NCBI GenBank assembly: GCA_030648295.1
Contig: JAUSID010000240.1
Span: 1 to 64,000, forward strand
Direction: 5' to 3'
Length of the DNA stretch: 64,000 bases
Origin: Opitutaceae bacterium
GTDB lineage: Bacteria; Verrucomicrobiota; Verrucomicrobiia; Opitutales; Opitutaceae
Positions 43,582 through 51,585 of the stretch are shown in pieces (position 1 is the stretch's first letter; each line of letters begins with the position of its first letter). The translations under genes were made by a program, and so were the position numbers. The notes under the pieces are model-generated. The model had not been told where the DNA came from. It ran no database searches and saw only the letters and a program-made list of their open reading frames with translations.

Positions 43582-44736
43582 ATGAACCTGAATCGAACTC
43601 GGGATGCCGTGCTGACGCTGATCGGCGCCGCGGCCCTGCTGGCGTACGTTCTGGCGTGCACCTCGTTTAGTCCGGATGACCGGAAGGTATTGTTTCCCGC
43701 CTTCGAAGCCGCAACGGGCGCGGTCGCCGTCGCCGTGTATGATCGAGACAACGGCAGCACCACGAAATTGATGGCGCTCCCCTCCGATGGGAATTTGTTT
43801 CGTGCCGTTTGGTCGGACGACGGCCGCCGCGTGATTGTTCTCTCCGGGATGAAGCAACTGCGACTCACGGTGCTGCCGTTCAAGACCACGGAGCCAGTTC
43901 GTCTGCTGGAACTGCCATCCGATGCAGAGGGCTTTCCCAATCTGATCATGTCGCCGGCAATCGTCGGATCGCGGCTGTTATTATGTGTTAAAACGAAGTT
44001 GACCTCGATCGACATGGAAACCGGAGCGGTGAAGACGAACGACGTCGGGAGCGAGCTCCTGCTGTTGGGTCATCCCCGTGGAGTTTTTTATCTGCGGCCG
44101 GTCGATCCGAAAACAGATGGGAAGGAGGACGAGTACGAGATCGGACGGGTGGATGCATCGAACCTGACCTGCGTGCCGCCATTCCGCGTTCCGAGCCCGG
44201 CGTCCAGCAACAAGTTCGAGCCGTTCTTTGCCGTGAGCCCGGACACCCGGCGCGTGGCGCTCCTGGCTAACCACGATGGCCAGCAATCATTTTACATTTT
44301 CGAAGACCAGAAGCTCGCCCGGACGATACCAGCCGCGCTGCCGACGGATTCGCTGCTCGTGATGCACCCACGTTTTTCACTGGACGGCCGGACCCTCTAC
44401 GCGACCTTCATCAGGAAGGCTTCGAATCCGGCGAAGGAAGAAACGGCACATCAAGCCGGGATCCTCGAAGTCCCGCTCGATGGCGCGCCAAGCCGCCAGG
44501 TCCCGCTGTTCACAGTATCCGACAACTCGAACTTGGAAGCGGCAAACGGGTTCCAACTCGATGTGTCGCACGACGGCAAAACGCTCGCCGTTTGTTCGAC
44601 CTTTCTAAAGGAGGCGCTCAAGCCGGAGGACCTTGCTCTGTATTTCGTCGATCTCACGCGCGCCGATCGCAAGGTGACGAAGATTCCGATCGCCGCGCCG
44701 CCGAAACCAACCGCCGCCAGCGTGCCCGCGAAATAG
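43582..44736 (+). CDS. Beta-propeller (TolB/WD40-like) putative lipoprotein
   Basis: A 384-residue protein. The N-terminal hydrophobic stretch VLTLIGAAALLAYVLACTSF ends in a lipobox-like YVLAC, so lipid anchoring is likely. The rest has the spacing of a six-bladed propeller: FSPDDRKVLFPAF, FRAVWSDDGRRVIVLSG, FFAVSPDTRRVALLANHDG, HPRFSLDGRTLYATFI and LDVSHDGKTLAVCSTF, i.e. the 'S-x-D-G-x-x-L' turns of TolB/WD40-like repeats. No catalytic residues can be named. Only 4 bp separate it from the DUF2085 gene, so these form an operon. Confidence 0.75.
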   Translation: MNLNRTRDAVLTLIGAAALLAYVLACTSFSPDDRKVLFPAFEAATGAVAVAVYDRDNGSTTKLMALPSDGNLFRAVWSDDGRRVIVLSGMKQLRLTVLPFKTTEPVRLLELPSDAEGFPNLIMSPAIVGSRLLLCVKTKLTSIDMETGAVKTNDVGSELLLLGHPRGVFYLRPVDPKTDGKEDEYEIGRVDASNLTCVPPFRVPSPASSNKFEPFFAVSPDTRRVALLANHDGQQSFYIFEDQKLARTIPAALPTDSLLVMHPRFSLDGRTLYATFIRKASNPAKEETAHQAGILEVPLDGAPSRQVPLFTVSDNSNLEAANGFQLDVSHDGKTLAVCSTFLKEALKPEDLALYFVDLTRADRKVTKIPIAAPPKPTAASVPAK

Positions 44737-44740
44737 CCGC

Positions 44741-45460
44741 ATGCTCGAGCAACTGTTCTCGTTCGTCTGCGGCCAGAATCCGTCGCACACGTGGGCGCCC
44801 GGTGGCGAATTGCTGCCGTGCTGCGAGCGTTGCACCGGATTATACGCGGGCGCCGCCATTGCGCTCCTCCTTCAATTCGTCCTCCGGATGCGACCGACCG
44901 CGCGTTTTCTTCAGCTGCATGGATTGCTGCTGATGATGATGATCCCGCTCGGCTTTCATTGGGTTGCTCACGGCGCGCTCGTGCGCACCGGCTCAGGCCT
45001 GTTTTTCGGTTTCGGCGTGGTGTCGTTACTCTGGCTGCTGCCGGGCGGACACCTGCCAGCCCGGATAATTCACACCGTAGCGGAAGCCGTGAGGCTTTCG
45101 CGACCGAGTTTCGGCGAAACCCGCCAGAGGGCGGGCAAGCGTTTACCCGCCTTCGGCGGGCTCACGCGTTCCGCTACGACAGCGCGTTCGACTGGTCATT
45201 CGGGGTGTGAAATATCCGGGCCAGCGGTCCGCCCGCAAACGCGGCCCCAGCAGTTGCTCTACGCCGCCGGTCTCGCCGCCAGTTTCGTCGTCGTGCCGGC
45301 GCTCGCAATGTGGGGCGGACGCATCGCCGCGCTCGCGCTTACGATGGCAGTGCTGGTTGGGCTGATCGGCCTCGGCGTGTTGGTGGTGGCGAATGTCGGC
45401 GTCGGCATGGCGTGGTTTATCTCGCGGCGGACGCGGAGCGCTCTGCATCCGGCGCGATGA
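44741..45460 (+). CDS. DUF2085 membrane protein interrupted in frame by a repeat element
   Basis: A 239-residue frame. Residues 1-106 are DUF2085: the cysteine motif LLPCCERCTGLYAGA (family pattern C-x-R-C-x-G) with helices AAIALLLQFVLRM, LHGLLLMMMIPLGFHWV and SGLFFGFGVVSLLWLLPGG. Residues of about 107-160 (from RIIHTVAEAVRL to HSGCEISG) are encoded by the TIR element at 45061-45219 and are not protein-like. From PQQLLYAAGLAASFVVVPAL the membrane protein resumes. Removing the 53 codons of the element leaves 186 residues. The stop overlaps the start of the radical SAM gene (ATGA). Whether the product still folds is uncertain. Confidence 0.72.
   Translation: MLEQLFSFVCGQNPSHTWAPGGELLPCCERCTGLYAGAAIALLLQFVLRMRPTARFLQLHGLLLMMMIPLGFHWVAHGALVRTGSGLFFGFGVVSLLWLLPGGHLPARIIHTVAEAVRLSRPSFGETRQRAGKRLPAFGGLTRSATTARSTGHSGCEISGPAVRPQTRPQQLLYAAGLAASFVVVPALAMWGGRIAALALTMAVLVGLIGLGVLVVANVGVGMAWFISRRTRSALHPAR
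45061..45219. mobile_element. MITE-like element with 16-bp terminal inverted repeats inside DUF2085 gene
   Basis: The left end CCGGATAATTCACACC (45061-45076) and right end GGTGTGAAATATCCGG (45204-45219) are inverted repeats with 15 of 16 positions matching. Just inside are GTAGCGGAAGCCGTGAGG and TTCCGCTACGA, also inverted. The length, 159 bp, is exactly 53 codons. A shorter copy (57740-57843) lacks an inner CCCGCCAGAGGGCGGGCAAG block of about 40 bp, and a worn copy lies at 33048. No transposase is encoded. Confidence 0.8.
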
Positions 45461-46956
45461 AGGAACTGTTTCTCTTCGTCCGCCCGCCACGGCCGCTCTG
45501 GCCGTTCAACGGGCCGACCACCGCGTTCTGGCCGCCGCTCGCGTTTGCGTCGCTCGCTGCGGCGTTGCGCGAGAACGTGCGTGATTTGCGCGTGGAAATC
45601 CTGGACGCTCCCGCGCTCGAAATGGGCTGGCGCACGCTCGAGGCGGAACTGCGACGGCGCCAGCCCGCCTACGTCGGGCTCGGCGAGGAAGCCGTGAGTT
45701 GCGTCGAAGGTTTGCGGCTCGCGCGACTGGCGCGAGACGGCGGCGCCTGCGTCATCGCCGGCGGCTGTTTTTTCGGCCACGTCGCGCGCGAGGCACTGGG
45801 CACGGGGCTGATTGACGTGGTCGTCCACGGCGAGGGCGAGCTGACGATCGTCGAGTTGGTCGAGGCCCTGCGCTCCGGCCAACGTTCCGATCTCACGCGG
45901 GTCGCGGGAATCACGTTCGCCGATGGCGAACAAATCATCTCCACGCCGCCGCGCGCGCTGCTGCCGGATCTCGATCGGCTGCCGATGCCGGCCTACGACC
46001 TGCTGCCGGTGGCGCGATACGGTCGAGGCAGCCGCAACCATCCGGATTTCGCGGCGATCGAGTCGAGCCGCGGCTGCGTGGGCGCGTGCGATTTTTGCGT
46101 ATTGTGGCGGCAGATGGGCCGCCATGTCGGTGAGCGCACGGTGCCCTGTCTGCGCGCCAAGTCGCCCGAGCGATTGCGCGAGGAAATCCGCCGGCTCACG
46201 CGCGATTTCGGCCGGCGTTATCTCGGCTGGGTCGATCCGTGCTTCAACGCCCATCGGGAGGCGCCGGCGCAACTCGCCGAGTTGCTGCTCCGCGATGGCG
46301 TGCACGTGGGCCAGAGCGCATGGGTTCGAGCCGACGGCATCGTGCGGGACGCACAATCCGGCGCGCTCGCCACGTGCATCCGGGCCGGGCTGAACGAAGT
46401 TTATCTCGGCGTCGAGCGGCCGGATGCCGACAGCCTGCGCGCACTGAACAAGACGACGTCGGTCGACGACACGCGGCGCGCGTTCGAGATTCTGGCCCGC
46501 GATTTTCCCGCGGTGTTCACCTTCGGCTCGTTCATCTACGGGCTGCCGGGCGACACGCCAAAGACGATCCGCGAAATTTACCGGCTCTCACTGGAACTCG
46601 AGATGGACAAGGCGTTCTTCATTCCGCTCACGCCGCTGCCCGGCACACCGTTCTGGCGGCCCGAACTCTGGGACGCGACCGGCCAGGGATTCCGCCGTTT
46701 CGACTTCCTGCCCTCCTCAATCCCGGGACACGGCGCGCTCGATCGAACGTTGCTGTGGTCGTTCGCGCTCGACTGGTGCCCGGCCCGATTCCGCTCGTAC
46801 GTGCGCGGGTTTCGCTGCACCGACGCCCGCAAACGGCGGATGACCTGGCGTATCCTGAATCGTGCGACGTGGTTCTCGGCGGTCGCGCTCGGGCGGCGGC
46901 TCATCGCCCCCGGTCGAAACGGCGGCATGGTGGTGCCGTCCTGGTACGAAACGTGA
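45457..46956 (+). CDS. B12-binding-type radical SAM protein
   Basis: A 499-residue radical SAM protein with an N-terminal B12-binding-like Rossmann domain (residues 1-180; GGCFFGHVAREALGTGLIDV then VVHGEGELTIVELVEAL) but no clear DxHxxG cobalamin motif. The radical SAM domain has the cluster motif CVGACDFC (Cys207, Cys211, Cys214), then RYLGWVDPCFNAHREAP, NEVYLGVERPDADSLRALNK, FGSFIYGLPGDTPKTIREI and FFIPLTPLPGTPFWRPE. It resembles the BchE/HpnJ/HpnP type acting on membrane lipids or tetrapyrroles, but no specific reaction can be read. It overlaps the DUF2085 stop by 4 bp, giving a three-gene operon. Confidence 0.85.
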   Translation: MKELFLFVRPPRPLWPFNGPTTAFWPPLAFASLAAALRENVRDLRVEILDAPALEMGWRTLEAELRRRQPAYVGLGEEAVSCVEGLRLARLARDGGACVIAGGCFFGHVAREALGTGLIDVVVHGEGELTIVELVEALRSGQRSDLTRVAGITFADGEQIISTPPRALLPDLDRLPMPAYDLLPVARYGRGSRNHPDFAAIESSRGCVGACDFCVLWRQMGRHVGERTVPCLRAKSPERLREEIRRLTRDFGRRYLGWVDPCFNAHREAPAQLAELLLRDGVHVGQSAWVRADGIVRDAQSGALATCIRAGLNEVYLGVERPDADSLRALNKTTSVDDTRRAFEILARDFPAVFTFGSFIYGLPGDTPKTIREIYRLSLELEMDKAFFIPLTPLPGTPFWRPELWDATGQGFRRFDFLPSSIPGHGALDRTLLWSFALDWCPARFRSYVRGFRCTDARKRRMTWRILNRATWFSAVALGRRLIAPGRNGGMVVPSWYET

Positions 46957-47047
46957 AGTGGCACGAGCGCCGGCGTGCCTGGCAAACGGCACCACTCCAC
47001 CTGGAGCGCGGCGGCGACGCGATGTGCCTCCCGCTCGCTCCCGCGAC

Positions 47048-47350
47048 GCAAAAAAAGACCTGAGAAGCGCGGCCAGGCCGATTCTCAGGTTTATGGGTCC
47101 GGGTGGACAACAGGGGTATGTGGCACCACCCGGCGGACGGGAAGAAGCCGGCATGCGGGCCCCGTGTCAATGCAAGATATGCGGCTATTCGGCCAAGGGA
47201 TGCGTAGCCATTGGCGTGCGCCCTGCTTCCCAACGCGATTCTCCCTCCACGAGACGCCGGTTGGGCCGTCACCGGTTTACGGCCCCCCAAGCCGGGAAAT
47301 GCTCAAGGGCTCGATCGGCGTTGTTACCCACGAACAGGCTGGGTTGTCGG
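47048..47350 (-). ncRNA. Candidate structured RNA ending at an intrinsic terminator
   Basis: No protein is supported at 46957-47394. On the minus strand this stretch has several strong hairpins (GGGCCGT/ACGGCCC around 47265-47290 and CCGGGTGG/CCACCCGG around 47102-47137) and ends in the terminator at 47049-47090. I compared it by eye with 6S, SRP, RNase P, tmRNA and common riboswitch motifs and found no match. It could also be a long 3' leader of the YXWGXW transcript that begins at 48010. The 5' limit is a guess. Confidence 0.3.
47049..47090 (-). terminator. Intrinsic terminator, minus strand
   Basis: Read on the minus strand, ACCTGAGAA (47090-47082) pairs perfectly with TTCTCAGGT (47066-47058) across a GC-rich loop and is followed by C and then seven T. 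On the plus strand there is no T tract, so it does not serve the radical SAM gene ending at 46956. Confidence 0.75.
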
Positions 47351-47394
47351 CGCCGAGTGAAGTGTGCTGATATCGATCCGGATCGTGCAGGATT

Positions 47395-47528
47395 GAGACG
47401 ATTTCAAAGTCCTGGATTTAGCCGCGAAAGAACGCATAGAGCACAAAGACAAGTTCGATTCTCTGCGCTCTTTGCGTTCCCTGGTCGCCTGCGGCGCCGC
47501 CGAAGGCGGGTAAACTCTTGCGGCTAAC
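47395..47528. repeat. 134-bp dispersed element, copy B
   Basis: It starts GAGACGATTTCAAAGTCCTG and ends TAAACTCTTGCGGCTAAC. It is the reverse complement of 12012-12145 with five mismatches by hand alignment. Looser similarity (TTGGTTGCGGCCGC and GGGGAATTTCCCGG) continues to about 47560. No gene is seen in it. It lies between the YXWGXW gene and the candidate RNA. Confidence 0.85.
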
Positions 47529-47581
47529 CCTGTTTGGTTGCGGCCGCAGCCGCGGCGGGGAATTTCCCGGCCAAGACTCGC

Positions 47582-48010
47582 TCACAACCGCCAATACCCG
47601 CTGATATATACATTGATGCCAGTGCGGGGCTCATAACGCGGTTGCACCCAGACCGCGGCCGGCTCCGGCGGGAGCGTCCAGACCGAGGGTGTCCAAAGAT
47701 AGCGGCTGGCTTCCCACGTCCAGAATCCAGCGATCCACACATGGGTGGCGGAGGGACGCGCGGACATCACTTCCACCCGCAGGGGCGGTGGCGCCTGTGT
47801 GACCACAACTTCAACGGGCGCGCGGCGGTGACCGGGCGGAATGAAATCGGGCGACTGCCCGACCGCTTTGCCATGGTCTCCGCCATTTCCCTTACCTTTC
47901 CCGGGTTTGGCCAACGTTATGTTGCCACCCATCAGAGCGGCAGTGACGCCAATGACCAGTATGACACGCGGGCGTGATGAGAAACGGAAAGAGCGGGGAT
48001 GAGTTTTCAT
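47582..48010 (-). CDS. YXWGXW-repeat small exported protein
   Basis: A 142-residue protein from the ATG at 48010 with a basic N terminus and signal-like helix (VILVIGVTAALMGGNITLA). After a Gly/Lys-rich linker (KPGKGKGNGGDHGK), about residues 75-142 carry the Trp/Tyr-rich pattern of YXWGXW proteins: HVWIAGFWTWEASRYLWTPS, AAVWVQPRYEPRT and VYISGYWRL at the extreme C terminus. Function unknown; such proteins are probably envelope-associated. A frame extending to 48181 exists, but its added residues look non-coding. Confidence 0.72.
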   Translation of the reverse strand: MKTHPRSFRFSSRPRVILVIGVTAALMGGNITLAKPGKGKGNGGDHGKAVGQSPDFIPPGHRRAPVEVVVTQAPPPLRVEVMSARPSATHVWIAGFWTWEASRYLWTPSVWTLPPEPAAVWVQPRYEPRTGINVYISGYWRL

Positions 48011-48278
48011 AAAAGTGTTTTTCTGAGGAGCGGGCGGGAATCGGCGAACGATCGAAAGGTGGCGGCTCGCGATCGGGACGCGTCCCCCTCGTTCGCCGCG
48101 GATCATACCATATTCAATCCCTGGAAACGATAAGGTGTTCAGCGTAGGCCCGCCCGATGGTCTTTGGTACGGTCGCGCCAAGCCGGAATCTGGGCTCTGC
48201 GGGTGCAGTCCTCGTCATCGGGAGCAGTCATCATCCGCATCAACCGCCCTGCGTCGCCGAGCCCGGCGGGAGTTGACA

Positions 48279-48363
48279 TGGTGCTCGGGACAGGACTCGA
48301 ACCTGCACGCCTTACGGCACACGCCCCTCAAACGTGTGTGTCTACCAATTCCACCACCCGAGC
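48279..48363 (-). tRNA. tRNA-Leu(GAG)
   Basis: On the minus strand the 85-nt sequence starts GCTCGGGTGGTGGAATTGGT and ends CCCGAGCACCA. The 7-bp acceptor stem GCTCGGG/CCCGAGC is perfect and CCA is encoded. The D arm GTGGAATTGGTAGAC is the leucine type. The anticodon stem-loop is CACGT-TTGAGGG-GCGTG, placing GAG at the anticodon. A long variable arm (GTGCCGTAAGGCGTG) and the T arm CAGGTTCGAGTCCTG follow. Confidence 0.95.
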
Positions 48364-48609
48364 AGTCTTGAAAAGCGGAAGGCGGACTAAGAAACATGAC
48401 CATCGGGTTGTCCAGCATTGAAACGAAAAAGGCGGCAGAAACCAGGGATTAGGAACCAAGGACGAGAGACCTAAAGGGATTAGGGCAGGCACTGAGTACC
48501 GGTATCTCAACTCCCTTCGTGTTTCAGTCCTTTCGTCACTCGGTCTCCGGTCTCTGGTCCTTGGTCCTTGGTCTCTGGTCTCTGGTCCTTGCCCCGCGCC
48601 CCTCGCCCC
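48364..48609. repeat. Gap with degenerate heptamer array
   Basis: From about 48541 to 48606 the plus strand is a run of heptamers: GGTCTCC, GGTCTCT, GGTCCTT (twice), GGTCTCT (twice), GGTCCTT, GCCCCGC, GCCCCTC (twice). It ends a few bases from the pyrD stop on the other strand. The rest of the gap, 48364-48540, holds the tRNA upstream region and nothing else that I can name. Confidence 0.7.
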
Positions 48610-49683
48610 TCACGCCGTTCCCGGCGGTCGCTGCCGATCGGCCAGCCCCCGGGCCACCTGCGCGGCAAAAAACGGGCCGCGATAGATCATCCCGGTGTAG
48701 ATCTGAACGAGAGTCGCGCCGGCATCCAATTTTTCCGCGGCCGCCGTGGCGTCCATGATTCCGCCCACGGCGATGATCGGCAGCCGGCCGTGCGTGGCGC
48801 GCGATATGAAGTTCACGATCTCAGTCGAGCGCCGCCGCAGGGGCGCGCCACTCAACCCGCCAGCCTCGTCCACGGTCGCGAAGAACCCCGGGCGCGCCAG
48901 CGTTGTATTCGTGGCGATTATGCCGTCGAGCGCATACTCGGCGATGACGCCCAGCACCGCGTCGATCTGCCCCCAAGTCAGGTCCGGTGCTATTTTCAAC
49001 AGAATCGGCACGCGGGCCCCTGGTTTGCGTTCCGCGCGTTCGCGGTTGGCGCACGTGATCGTCGCAAGCAATTCCCGCAACCGCGATTCGTCCTGCAGCT
49101 GGCGCAGGTTCGGCGTATTCGGACTCGACACGTTCAGCGCAAGGTAGTCCGCATAGTCGGCAAGGTGGGAAAAACTCGTCAGGTAATCCTCCGCCGCGCG
49201 TTCGAGCTCCGTGACCTTCGACTTGCCGAGGTTGATTCCGAGCGGAATCGCGCGCTGGCCGGGCCGGGGCAGCCGCGCGAGCCGCTTCGCGACGGCCTCG
49301 GCGCCCTCGTTATTGAAACCCATCCGGTTGATCACCGCCTCGTGAGCGGGATATCGAAACACCCGCGGCTTCGGATTTCCCGGCTGCGCCAGCGCCGTCA
49401 CCGTGCCGATTTCAACATGGCCGAATCCCATCGCGGCCGCGGCGGGCCATGCCTCGCCGTTCTTGTCGAATCCCGCGGCGAGCCCGACGGCATTCGGAAA
49501 CTTCAATCCAAACACCTCGATCGGTCGCACGCGCCGCGGCATGCCGTTCCACGCCTCCAGCGCCCGTCGCGCCGGAGCGATCGAACCGAACCGCGACATC
49601 ATCCGGACGCCAACCTCGTGGGCGTGCTCGGAATCCATCCGAAAGAACCAGGGACGCGCCACCCTTTCGTAAAATTTCCCCAT
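48610..49683 (-). CDS. pyrD: Dihydroorotate dehydrogenase (quinone), class 2
   Basis: A 357-residue, membrane-associated FMN enzyme that oxidises dihydroorotate to orotate with quinone, in pyrimidine synthesis. The N-terminal amphipathic helix (FYERVARPWFFRMDSEHAHE) is the class 2 hallmark. FMN/active site: FPNAVGLAAGFDKNGEAWPA, NRMGFNNEGAEAV, LNVSSPNTPNLRQLQ (catalytic Ser), LLKIAPDLT, IATNTTLAR, GGLSGAPLRRRST and IIAVGGIMDATAAAEKLDAG. The ATG at 49683 is used rather than a TTG at 49692. No other pyrimidine genes are next to it. Confidence 0.96.
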   Translation of the reverse strand: MGKFYERVARPWFFRMDSEHAHEVGVRMMSRFGSIAPARRALEAWNGMPRRVRPIEVFGLKFPNAVGLAAGFDKNGEAWPAAAAMGFGHVEIGTVTALAQPGNPKPRVFRYPAHEAVINRMGFNNEGAEAVAKRLARLPRPGQRAIPLGINLGKSKVTELERAAEDYLTSFSHLADYADYLALNVSSPNTPNLRQLQDESRLRELLATITCANRERAERKPGARVPILLKIAPDLTWGQIDAVLGVIAEYALDGIIATNTTLARPGFFATVDEAGGLSGAPLRRRSTEIVNFISRATHGRLPIIAVGGIMDATAAAEKLDAGATLVQIYTGMIYRGPFFAAQVARGLADRQRPPGTA

Positions 49684-49870
49684 GACCGGCAAGGGTGAAA
49701 TCCCGCTTGCAATTTGGCAAGTTCAGGGCCCGCTCGAAACCGCGTACTCACAAGATTTTCCGCGCGGGTAAACGATGGCGTCAGGACAGCGCGCACGCGT
49801 CGCTTTTGTGCTTGTTTTTTCAACTTCCGCTCGCACGCTGCGCAAAAATTTCACCTTCACCTTTCGCCAC

Positions 49871-50746
49871 ATGGCAAAATCAAACACTCTCGACTGGTGC
49901 ATCGTTCGTCTCGGCGAAGACCATAACTGGTGGGTCGCGGAGACGAGCAACCCGGTTCGCTGGGACGTCGATGGACTCAGCATCATCGACCCGCGGCAGT
50001 TTCAGCATCTTATCGAGCTGGTCGACCCGTTGCGCGACTACGGCTTCGACCAGGACATCTTCGAATCCGCCTTCATCCCGTTCCGCATCGACAAGGATCT
50101 CGGCAGCGGCAAGGTCCGGCTCAAGCGGGTCAAGGAATCGCTGTTCGAGTCGGACGAAAAACTATTCGGGCTGCCCGACATCCTCGACGAGGAGAACGGG
50201 CCGTATGCGGATCTGCTCGATCACCTCACGCGTTGTCGCGTGAAGATGCTGAATGATCTCTTCAACTTCGAATCGAAGCTGTCGGTAGACGAGGTCGAGG
50301 ATGAGATTCGCGAGGACCAGAACACGAATTTCATCCAGGGAAAGGCCGTCCACACTTTCGAGGACCTGACGGCGATTCTCGACTACATGCCGGCTGGCTA
50401 CGACACTGACGAAGAGGCGCCGGCGAAAGGCATCGAGGATGACGATACGGATGATCTCCCCGAACTCGACGAGGCGGAAGAAGAGAAGTTGAAGAACGAT
50501 GAGTCCTTGAAATGGGACGAGGACGAGGAAGGCACCGCCGTCGCCGGCGAAGAAGGTGAAAAGGGGGAAAAGGGAGAGAAAGCCGAGAAGGGGGAAAAGA
50601 AAAAGGTGGCCATCGGCCATGACGATGAGGACTCGGACGAGGATGATGAAGACGAGGACGATGAGGACGAGGACGAGGACGACGAAGACGCGGAGGACGA
50701 CGGGGAGGGCAAGAAGCCGCGTAAGAAGACCAAGGGGAAACGCTGA
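49871..50746 (+). CDS. Hypothetical protein with very acidic C-terminal tail
   Basis: A 291-residue protein that I do not recognise. Residues 1-160 are an ordinary globular-looking domain (NTLDWCIVRLGEDHNWWVAE, PRQFQHLIELVDPLRDYGFD, LLDHLTRCRVKMLNDLFNFE). From about residue 170 on it is disordered: first a Glu/Asp-rich linker, then a charged EKGEKGEKAEKGEKKK run, then about 30 residues of almost only Asp and Glu (DEDDEDEDDEDEDEDDED), ending in a basic KKPRKKTKGKR. Acidic tails of this kind occur in nucleic-acid or histone-mimic proteins. The start at 49871 is chosen because it begins the globular domain; an ATG at 49775 adds a poor-quality leader. Confidence 0.72.
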   Translation: MAKSNTLDWCIVRLGEDHNWWVAETSNPVRWDVDGLSIIDPRQFQHLIELVDPLRDYGFDQDIFESAFIPFRIDKDLGSGKVRLKRVKESLFESDEKLFGLPDILDEENGPYADLLDHLTRCRVKMLNDLFNFESKLSVDEVEDEIREDQNTNFIQGKAVHTFEDLTAILDYMPAGYDTDEEAPAKGIEDDDTDDLPELDEAEEEKLKNDESLKWDEDEEGTAVAGEEGEKGEKGEKAEKGEKKKVAIGHDDEDSDEDDEDEDDEDEDEDDEDAEDDGEGKKPRKKTKGKR

Positions 50747-50991
50747 CGTCGCGTTTTGGACGAATCTCGAACGGCCGCCGGATCCGGCTGCCGTTTTCTG
50801 TCCCAATCGTTCAACCGCGAATTGACCCGGATTTCAGTCGTTCAACCGCAAATGGACGCGAATGAACGCGTCGTCTCCCACTCGACCTTTTCTTCCATCC
50901 GCTTTTATTCGCGTCTATTCGCGGTTAACCAAACCCGGCCCGCATAAGTGGCGTTGCGTTTTGAGCGTGTTTCTCCCACGAAACGAGCCGC
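50747..50991. repeat. Gap with CCGCGAAT-family palindrome
   Basis: TTCAACCGCGAATTGACCCG at 50811, then TTCAACCGCAAATGGACGCG plus AATGAACGCG at 50841-50870, mirrored by CGCTTTTATTCGCGTCTATT plus CGCGGTTAACC at 50900-50930. Same family as 14829-14978 and the half copy at 24151. No gene is seen. Confidence 0.7.
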
Positions 50992-51585
50992 ATGGAATTT
51001 CTTCGTCATGCCGGATTCGTGGGGCTGCTGGCCGCATGGCTGGGCGTCGTCGCCGGTTGCCAAACCGACAAGGTGACAGCCGCCAACCCGCGCATTCCCG
51101 TGCCGGCAACGACGGCGCAGTTGCGTCCCGGGGACAGTCTCAACATCGCGTTGCAGGGTGTGCCCGATGCGACGGCCAACACGGTCCAGATTGATGATCA
51201 GGGGCTGATCAGCCTGCCGTTCATCGGCACGATCACGGCCGCCGGCGCGAGCACCGCGGAACTTTCCCAGCGTATCCGCGAAACGTATATCGCAAAGAAG
51301 ATCTACACCGCGCTCGACGTGTCGGTGAGCGTGACGGAGCGTTACGTGTACGTGGGTGGCGAGGTGCAGCGCCCGGGTCGGATCATCTGGACGCCCGATC
51401 TGACGGCCGCGAAGGCCATTCAATCGGCGGGCGGCTTCTCGCTTTATGCGAAGGAAACAGCGGTAAGCCTCGTGCGCGAAAACCTGGCCTACACCATCAA
51501 CGTCGAACTCGCGCAGAAAAACCCCGCCCAGGACCCGCGGCTGGTGCCCGGTGACTCGCTCCAGGTGCCCCGGTCGCCCTTTTGA
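50992..51585 (+). CDS. Wza-like polysaccharide export lipoprotein
   Basis: A 197-residue protein with a lipoprotein signal (FVGLLAAWLGVVAGC; lipobox Cys at residue 23). The Poly_export domain begins at LRPGDSLNIALQGVPDATAN, with VQIDDQGLISLPFIGTITAA, followed by an SLBB-like segment VYVGGEVQRPGRIIWTPDLT then AKAIQSAGGFSLYAKETAVS, ending LVPGDSLQVPRSPF. It is about half the size of E. coli Wza and lacks the extra SLBB and the C-terminal membrane helix. Such short forms are common in Bacteroidota/Verrucomicrobiota exopolysaccharide systems. No Wzc partner is adjacent. Confidence 0.85.
   Translation: MEFLRHAGFVGLLAAWLGVVAGCQTDKVTAANPRIPVPATTAQLRPGDSLNIALQGVPDATANTVQIDDQGLISLPFIGTITAAGASTAELSQRIRETYIAKKIYTALDVSVSVTERYVYVGGEVQRPGRIIWTPDLTAAKAIQSAGGFSLYAKETAVSLVRENLAYTINVELAQKNPAQDPRLVPGDSLQVPRSPF

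Noticed and set aside
47041-47350. Cobalamin riboswitch, 6S RNA, tmRNA or RNase P RNA
   Set aside because: Compared by eye; the diagnostic motifs of these families were not found, so only a generic RNA candidate is reported.
48541-48606. Possible CRISPR array
   Set aside because: Units are only 7 bp, adjoin without spacers and drift in sequence; no cas genes are nearby.
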